Shown one piece after another: positions 58,293 through 63,202 of a DNA stretch of 63,202 nt. The stretch covers positions 1 through 63,202 of the IMG/VR virus record IMGVR_UViG_3300030329_003706; one strand, 5' to 3'. The stretch comes from a virus. Position numbers and translations under genes: made by a program. Positions within the stretch are counted from its first letter, which is position 1, and every line of letters begins with the position of its first letter. The notes under the pieces are model-generated. The model saw nothing but the letters and a program-made list of their open reading frames with translations, had not been told where the DNA came from and did not search any database.

Positions 58293-59690
58293 TTATCCTG
58301 GTCTTAGTTCAACGGCTAAATAAGTAAAGTTTCCTGAGTCTACTGATACAGATGCTCCGTTGGGTAGTATAGTGGCTACATCATCATATGTACCGCTATC
58401 ACCATCGCTCATGTCTAAAGTTTTTCCTGTACCGTTAATGGTAACAGTGAAACTACGATTTCCTGAGCTAGTGGAACGCCCAGAGATAAATACAGGGTAT
58501 CCTGTACTGTTCGTGTAAGAGCTATCAGTTCCTGTGCTATGAAGAGTAGCACTGTTTGTAATCCAACTATTTTTCATTGCTACCGTAGAAGCACTTGTTT
58601 CTTCTAGACCATTGCCTACTGCACTGTGTTTATCGTCACCCACAGAATCCACATATGCTTTAATAGATTGTTGCGTTGCTAATTTAGTAGCAGAATTAGA
58701 AGACATATTATCTTCATCTTTAATTCCTGTTACGGTGGCTCCATCACCTGCAATAGTTAAACTGGTGCTTGCAGTAATTCCCCCACCATCGGCTATAGTT
58801 ATAGCATTATCACCATCTGTGTAGCCTATGTTTGTTGTTTGCAATTCACCTGCTAAGTTTAAATTACCACTTGTATCTATTGTTACTTTGGTGGCATATG
58901 AACCAGACGTTTTACTTTGCCATGTGATTGTGCCACCATCTGCAAAGTTAATTTTCCAATTATCAGCATTATCATCTCCTTGATCAGCAATCATAGTGAG
59001 AGCCAAAGGCTGACCTTCTACATTAGCTTTAATTTCTAAGCTATTTTCACCATCTTCATCATAACCAACCACTACATCTTGGTCGTTGCCAAACTTTATG
59101 TACTTATCATCGGCTATGTAAACATCACCAAATTCTGCCGAACTAGAACCAATATCTGCTCCACCAGAAGCATCAGGTAAAATAGAAGTATTGGCTGTGA
59201 TGGTAGTACCTACAATAGTAGAAGGGGAACTAGAACCAATAGCTACTCCATCAACAGCCACAGATGAAAACAATGCTGATAAATCTGTTACAGCACCATT
59301 AGTATCACCTTCTCCATCTGCAAATATAATAGCTCCTTTTCCATTAGCTATTGTTACAGTTGACCCTGAACTTCCTTGCTTAAAAATAACCGATTGACCA
59401 CTAGCGTTTTTTACAAAATACAGCTTTTCTGCGTTGGAAGGGTCTATTGTTATTGTATTTGTACCAGAAGGTGATCCTCCTAAAACTAAAACCTTAAACA
59501 TTCCGTTTGATAAACTACCATCACTTGTAGTCAATGTGTGTGTAGTGCCTGATAAGGTTATCGCACCGACACCATTTATTAGTCTATCTATTATATCGAA
59601 ATTATTATTTGTAGTAGTACCCCAAGTTCCTGCCTGTTCACCAAGACCTATCTTTTCTATACCACCACTATCTGTATATTCTGATCCCAT
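58293..59690 (-). CDS. Large tail fibre, 465 aa
   Basis: Beta-repeat fibre with DDKYIKFGNDQDVVVGYDED near residue 190 and DEDNMSSNSATKLATQQSIK near residue 335. The latter module is shared with the fibre at 4995-6512. The start (EKIGLGEQAGTWGTTTNNNF) is common in marine phage fibres that follow the tail hub gene. Confidence 0.78.
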   Translation of the reverse strand: MGSEYTDSGGIEKIGLGEQAGTWGTTTNNNFDIIDRLINGVGAITLSGTTHTLTTSDGSLSNGMFKVLVLGGSPSGTNTITIDPSNAEKLYFVKNASGQSVIFKQGSSGSTVTIANGKGAIIFADGEGDTNGAVTDLSALFSSVAVDGVAIGSSSPSTIVGTTITANTSILPDASGGADIGSSSAEFGDVYIADDKYIKFGNDQDVVVGYDEDGENSLEIKANVEGQPLALTMIADQGDDNADNWKINFADGGTITWQSKTSGSYATKVTIDTSGNLNLAGELQTTNIGYTDGDNAITIADGGGITASTSLTIAGDGATVTGIKDEDNMSSNSATKLATQQSIKAYVDSVGDDKHSAVGNGLEETSASTVAMKNSWITNSATLHSTGTDSSYTNSTGYPVFISGRSTSSGNRSFTVTINGTGKTLDMSDGDSGTYDDVATILPNGASVSVDSGNFTYLAVELRPG

Positions 59691-59699
59691 AATTTACCT

Positions 59700-60059
59700 C
59701 TATGCTACTTCTGTCCAAGTTTGCGTGGATCCTGGGTCTACTGTTGTCCATGATGGACTGCTAGAAGGACTCACGGTTGTGTACTCTGTTCCTGGAGCAG
59801 GAACTTCCATGCCCCATACTATAACACTTGTTGTAGAAAGTGTACCAAAAATTCCTGTTACCGAAACATTTGCTTTTCCTATAATGGTTACATCATCACC
59901 CTGAGAAACAGTAATACTAAACCCTGTTACAGACTGATTTACTTCTGTACTTACTCCTTCTTGCCCAAGAGTAGCTGTTCCACTAACTCCTGAAGCATGA
60001 GCAAAAATATTAGGAAGTTGAGCAAAGGCTAACTCCGATATGGAGCTAAAGCCAAGCAT
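59700..60059 (-). CDS. Structural protein, 119 aa
   Basis: Starts MLGFSSISELAFAQLPN, with the TVSQGDDVTIIGKANVSVTG beta module and a Ser/Thr-rich C-terminal tail. Known from structural clusters of marine phages. Function unknown. Confidence 0.65.
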   Translation of the reverse strand: MLGFSSISELAFAQLPNIFAHASGVSGTATLGQEGVSTEVNQSVTGFSITVSQGDDVTIIGKANVSVTGIFGTLSTTSVIVWGMEVPAPGTEYTTVSPSSSPSWTTVDPGSTQTWTEVA

Positions 60060-60232
60060 CAGTCAGCGTCCTTTATGGTTAGTGTACCTTCCTTTACTTG
60101 TGCGAGTATTTCTTGGTAATCTGTGTTGTCATTTGCAAGTGGGACGTAATATGCTTTACTTCCATCCATGACTTTAACAGCATTTATATTTCCATCTATA
60201 TCTTTAGTGTATTGAGCATTATCTATATTCAT
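60059..60232 (-). CDS. Small fibre-assembly-type protein, 57 aa
   Basis: Gap-found gene; start and stop abut neighbours (TGATG overlap at 60059-60061). The C-terminal DNTDYQEILAQVKEGTLTI segment matches the end of tail fibre assembly small proteins (pattern N-x-D-Y-Q-x-x-L-x-x-V-x-x-G). Probably a fibre-cluster accessory. Confidence 0.65.
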   Translation of the reverse strand: MNIDNAQYTKDIDGNINAVKVMDGSKAYYVPLANDNTDYQEILAQVKEGTLTIKDAD

Positions 60233-60233
60233 A

Positions 60234-61340
60234 CTATAACTCCGAAATAAACTCTAAATAAGCATCATCATCATTGTTAGCTCTCCATAGACCAATTTTT
60301 CCTGCTTCATTATTATCTGGTGTCGTGCCATAAAAATTCACAGATGAACCACTTGTAGCTGTATTTATCTGAAGACTTGATATAGCTCTATCTGCCCCTT
60401 CTATATTTGCAGCAAAACTACCTCCTGAAGAAAAAGTTGGTGTCCCTCTCATCATAGGACTTAAATAATAATGACCAAAAGCATATGTATCACCGTGCAT
60501 GACAGCATCAGTGGCTACATCATGGGTAGAATTAGCTAACCATTTAAAATAATACCTTTTACATTTTTCAAACGTAACTGCAAAAGGCTCATGCTCAAAC
60601 TCTGTTGGGTTCTGCCCTATTTCTAACTGAACGCCTGTAAGATAAAAATCATTAGAAGCACTTGATGTTATATTTGCTACTTGTCCGTTAAACATTTTCG
60701 CATTGGCAAAAGCACTCCAAGAACTACTCGCTGTTCCTGTCCTGTCTGACCCTGTTCCCAAAGCAAAATTTATATAAAATCCTGCACCATTATCATCATC
60801 AATAACTCCTGTTGTATCTCCCTCAAATGTAATAGTTTTCTTTTCCCATGTATCAGCACTTGATATAGAATAAGTTGAATTTATTATTCTATCGTCATCT
60901 GGCTGATATATTGAGACAGCAAATGTACTAGTAAGGTTAGACCTTACCCAAAAAGATAATGTAATTGTTTTAGCATCTGATGTTCCGTAATTAAGTAACT
61001 GAAGATTTTGAGCTTCTATACCATGCAATATTCTTATATATTCATCTGAAGCTAATGCTGACTCTGCTGTAGTTATATCTACTTTCATGGAGTTAGCAAA
61101 ACCTTGACCAGATGGAACGCTTGAGTCTTGCGTAACTGTTAAATGAAGTTCGTCCATACCACTCGTGTCTAGTTTAAATCTATCTAATACATAGCCAGAT
61201 GTCGTACCATCATGGTCGATAGTGTCACTTCCTCTTTGATAGACGTTCATTGCACCATTGATGATGACATTCCTGTTTACTCCACCACCACCCATGTTGA
61301 TGTTGCCTATAAGGTTTGCTAAATCTGCCGCTTTGCTCAT
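60234..61340 (-). CDS. Fibre protein with carbohydrate-binding-like domain, 368 aa
   Basis: The N-terminal anchor (MSKAADLANLIGNINMGGGG) is followed by NVIINGAMNVYQRGSDTIDH, the hallmark of phage fibres whose jelly-roll domain resembles carbohydrate-binding modules. LTGVQLEIGQNPTEFEHEPF near residue 230 is the conserved end of that domain. Likely receptor binder. Confidence 0.8.
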   Translation of the reverse strand: MSKAADLANLIGNINMGGGGVNRNVIINGAMNVYQRGSDTIDHDGTTSGYVLDRFKLDTSGMDELHLTVTQDSSVPSGQGFANSMKVDITTAESALASDEYIRILHGIEAQNLQLLNYGTSDAKTITLSFWVRSNLTSTFAVSIYQPDDDRIINSTYSISSADTWEKKTITFEGDTTGVIDDDNGAGFYINFALGTGSDRTGTASSSWSAFANAKMFNGQVANITSSASNDFYLTGVQLEIGQNPTEFEHEPFAVTFEKCKRYYFKWLANSTHDVATDAVMHGDTYAFGHYYLSPMMRGTPTFSSGGSFAANIEGADRAISSLQINTATSGSSVNFYGTTPDNNEAGKIGLWRANNDDDAYLEFISEL

Positions 61341-61344
61341 GGTG

Positions 61345-61890
61345 TTATCCTATATGCGTTATACTAAAGCGAAAATAATCTATGCCTGTGTTTGGATAGG
61401 TGTAAGTTGTTTCTCTAAACATTATGCAAACATCATTTCCTGCTGTTAATAATTTCATCATTGAAATGGTACTGTTGTGTCCTGTTGTGTCTGTATCTTG
61501 ATCCCAGTTATGTGTTAATCCAATTATTCCGTGATCACTAGATGTTCCAGTCACCCAACTCATTCCAATAGTATTAGTTGCCGCTTTGAAACCATATCCT
61601 GCTGTAAGATAGTATATTCCAGTAATAGGCACACGAAAAAATCCAGTTGAGTTATCGTAATGACTACCTTGATTTTCTGTAACTTCATCTGCGTTATAAT
61701 GAATACCCCATGATTCATCCATAGTTTGACCATTAATAGTAGGTGTAGCTGTAGTAACTGAGCCAAAACCTCTACAAAACACATGAGGTCTATTAGTTGA
61801 CGTAGTTATTCTGCCTGTTGAATCAATAGTCATAGCCGTATTAGAGTTTGTTGCGTCTTGTATGGTATTTACTTTAAGTATTGATGCCAT
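61345..61890 (-). CDS. C1q-like short fibre protein, 181 aa
   Basis: Paralogue of the gene at 3168-3722: anchor MASILKVNTIQDATNSNTAM with IDSTGRI, then YDNSTGFFRVPITGIYYLT. The two lie close together across the window ends, pointing to duplication and divergence. Confidence 0.75.
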   Translation of the reverse strand: MASILKVNTIQDATNSNTAMTIDSTGRITTSTNRPHVFCRGFGSVTTATPTINGQTMDESWGIHYNADEVTENQGSHYDNSTGFFRVPITGIYYLTAGYGFKAATNTIGMSWVTGTSSDHGIIGLTHNWDQDTDTTGHNSTISMMKLLTAGNDVCIMFRETTYTYPNTGIDYFRFSITHIG

Positions 61891-61898
61891 TGTTTATC

Positions 61899-62117
61899 CT
61901 ATGACGGTTTAGTAGGAAAGTCAGACTCGTCCAACTTAGGACTATTAGACAAAAACTTAGGTGTTGCTGTCTTTGTTAAGTCTCTAAGTGCCTGTCTATA
62001 TGTTGCCCATTCTTTTTTCTTTTCCTCTGACAAAGGACTATCTGGTGATTGTGTCCAATCGCTGTCTACTAACTTTTTATTTCTTACTGCTCTAAAAATT
62101 CTTAATTCTACATTCAT
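61899..62117 (-). CDS. Short tail assembly chaperone-like protein, 72 aa
   Basis: Carries DSDWTQSPDSPLSEEKKKEW and TYRQALRDLT, matching the C-terminal part of Phage_tail_APC proteins and of the gene at 1754-2164. It probably serves the neighbouring fibres. Confidence 0.7.
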   Translation of the reverse strand: MNVELRIFRAVRNKKLVDSDWTQSPDSPLSEEKKKEWATYRQALRDLTKTATPKFLSNSPKLDESDFPTKPS

Positions 62118-62121
62118 ACTA

Positions 62122-62637
62122 TTATCCTATTAAATGACCACCAAAATGTGTATAAGTTCCATAATAATCAGAACCTGTTGATGCTCTTATATCAACATAG
62201 TCAGAGGCAGTTAAATCAAGAATAACTGTTCCAGAAATTGTTTCATCTTGAGCACCATTTGTTTGACCCCCTTGAAAGTCATAATTACCAGAAGAGGCTG
62301 TTGTTATAGCCGAACCATTTTTGTATAAACGAAAAGCATTAACAGAGTCGCTGTTAAAAGTGTAACAAAGAAAAGTAAATATGTATTTTCCTGCTATTGG
62401 TGCAACAAAACGATTATTGCTTGTATCAAAATCACCTCCAATATCAAAACAATTACCACTACTTACATCATTAAAAGGCACAACATCACCAGTGGACAGA
62501 GTTGCCCATGAACCAGTGCTATTACACGCTTGAAAAGAAGGCTTTGTTGGTTGGCTTACTCGCCCTTCTGCATCTATCGTCATGGCACTTGTGCCACCAG
62601 AATGTTTTATTGAATCTACATGAAGTTCACTTGCCAT
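62122..62637 (-). CDS. C1q-like short fibre protein, 171 aa
   Basis: Anchor MASELHVDSIKHSGGTSAMT with IDAEGRV, then a C1q-like jelly roll with FVAPIAGKYIFTFLCYTF. Member of the local short fibre family; display part differs from its relatives. Confidence 0.75.
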   Translation of the reverse strand: MASELHVDSIKHSGGTSAMTIDAEGRVSQPTKPSFQACNSTGSWATLSTGDVVPFNDVSSGNCFDIGGDFDTSNNRFVAPIAGKYIFTFLCYTFNSDSVNAFRLYKNGSAITTASSGNYDFQGGQTNGAQDETISGTVILDLTASDYVDIRASTGSDYYGTYTHFGGHLIG

Positions 62638-63202
62638 TACTGTGCTATCTCCTGTACTGTTACAGACCCTTCAATTCCTGAATTTGAAAAGGTATTGTTA
62701 CCACCAAAAACCACTATAGAGTCAAAATCACAAGAAGCATATAAAGCAAAATTTACTGTTGTTCCTGCCCCTACTGTTGAAGAGGGTGTAAATAATTTAT
62801 GGTAAGCCGTAACTCTATCCATATTAAAGTATCGTTCATCATAAAGTCCTGATGAATAATAAGCATCAGCCGCTGTAAAAATCAAATTACTTGAATTTGT
62901 ACCAGTAATTGTTTCTCTATCAAAACTAACTCCTGCAACTGGGTCATAGTCTGAGGAACTACTTGAGACAGCTCCTGTTTTAAAGCCAAGACCAAGCCCT
63001 CTATCCCTATCCAAGTTACCTGTGCTATCTCCTTTTCTTATAGATGCAATAACAGACACATAAAATTTACTCCCTGCTCCCTTTGTAACAAAGGAACATT
63101 CAAGACATTTAGCATTGGTATTATTTATAGATACTTTATCCGTTGCTGTGGCTTGAGCAATTTGAATTATATGATTCGGTATCATAATGGTTGTTGAGGT
63201 TG
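62637..63202 (-). CDS. Short fibre protein, EIAQ-tailed, N-terminus off the window
   Basis: Ends VTVQEIAQ like the proteins at 2161-2673 and 2670-3164. The frame stays open past the ATG at 63185 to the window end (T-S-T-T-I before it), and the usual anchor is missing here. The anchor is found at 1-36 on the other end of the window, so this is the C-terminal part of that gene. Confidence 0.7.
   Translation of the reverse strand, partial: TSTTIMIPNHIIQIAQATATDKVSINNTNAKCLECSFVTKGAGSKFYVSVIASIRKGDSTGNLDRDRGLGLGFKTGAVSSSSSDYDPVAGVSFDRETITGTNSSNLIFTAADAYYSSGLYDERYFNMDRVTAYHKLFTPSSTVGAGTTVNFALYASCDFDSIVVFGGNNTFSNSGIEGSVTVQEIAQ

Noticed and set aside
1-63202. CRISPR array, tRNA genes, integrase or reverse transcriptase
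   Set aside because: No regular repeat-spacer pattern, cloverleaf, tyrosine/serine recombinase motif or RT motif (YxDD) was seen. A tRNAscan and HMM scan would settle it.

Overview
The window reads as an almost complete genome of a lytic, probably short-tailed, tailed phage (Caudoviricetes). It is AT-rich and dense in genes, and every gene but one (plus one doubtful 23-codon ORF) lies on the minus strand. No integrase, lysogeny repressor, RNA polymerase, tRNA or CRISPR array was seen. The gene content (P22-like portal and gp10-like tail protein, many short fibre proteins, family-A polymerase, GH108 lysozyme, GTA-type holin, GroES-like co-chaperonin) resembles uncultured marine phages. Ribosome binding sites are commonly AGAAAGGAG, which pairs fully with a 16S rRNA ending CCUCCUUUCU. 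That fits an alphaproteobacterial host better than an enteric one, but the support is weak.

Layout from right to left, the direction of transcription. 63.2-46.8 kb: fibre proteins, a gp10-like tail protein, and four large virion or injection-type proteins. 46.7-45.3 kb: the only sizeable rightward gene, an SNF2-type helicase with a structured leader. 44.9-25.2 kb: the replication and early region. It holds a recombination/ssDNA-type block, an archaeo-eukaryotic-type primase, an SF1 helicase, DUF932, a putative thymine-hypermodification cassette (HMUDK_hel/aGPT-Pplase family, glycosyltransferase, FkbM methyltransferase, ThyA homologue), DNA polymerase A, an HD nucleotidase, a MazG-like enzyme and many tiny genes. 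This region ends at a strong intrinsic terminator (25.1 kb). 24.8-16.6 kb: packaging genes (TerS, nuclease, TerL, portal), interrupted by two monocistronic paralogous genes, each with its own promoter and terminator. 16.6-9 kb: lysis genes, co-chaperonin, scaffold and capsid. 9-0 kb: tail adaptors and fibres. The two window ends fall inside the same fibre gene, so the genome is circular or circularly permuted, with a few bases missing at the join.

Control logic visible in the sequence. A family of about ten leftward promoters shares AATAAGACTTATCA followed 17 bp later by a TATAAT-like box, often overlapping the stop codon of the gene before. Two intergenic control regions 20 kb apart (24.88-25.04 and 45.02-45.12 kb) share three conserved blocks, each placed just upstream of a leftward operon. 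Two promoter/terminator-bounded stretches at 30.76-31.14 kb carry no convincing gene and look like small RNAs with an anti-Shine-Dalgarno segment. Eleven small genes missed by a 60-codon threshold were recovered by reading the gaps.
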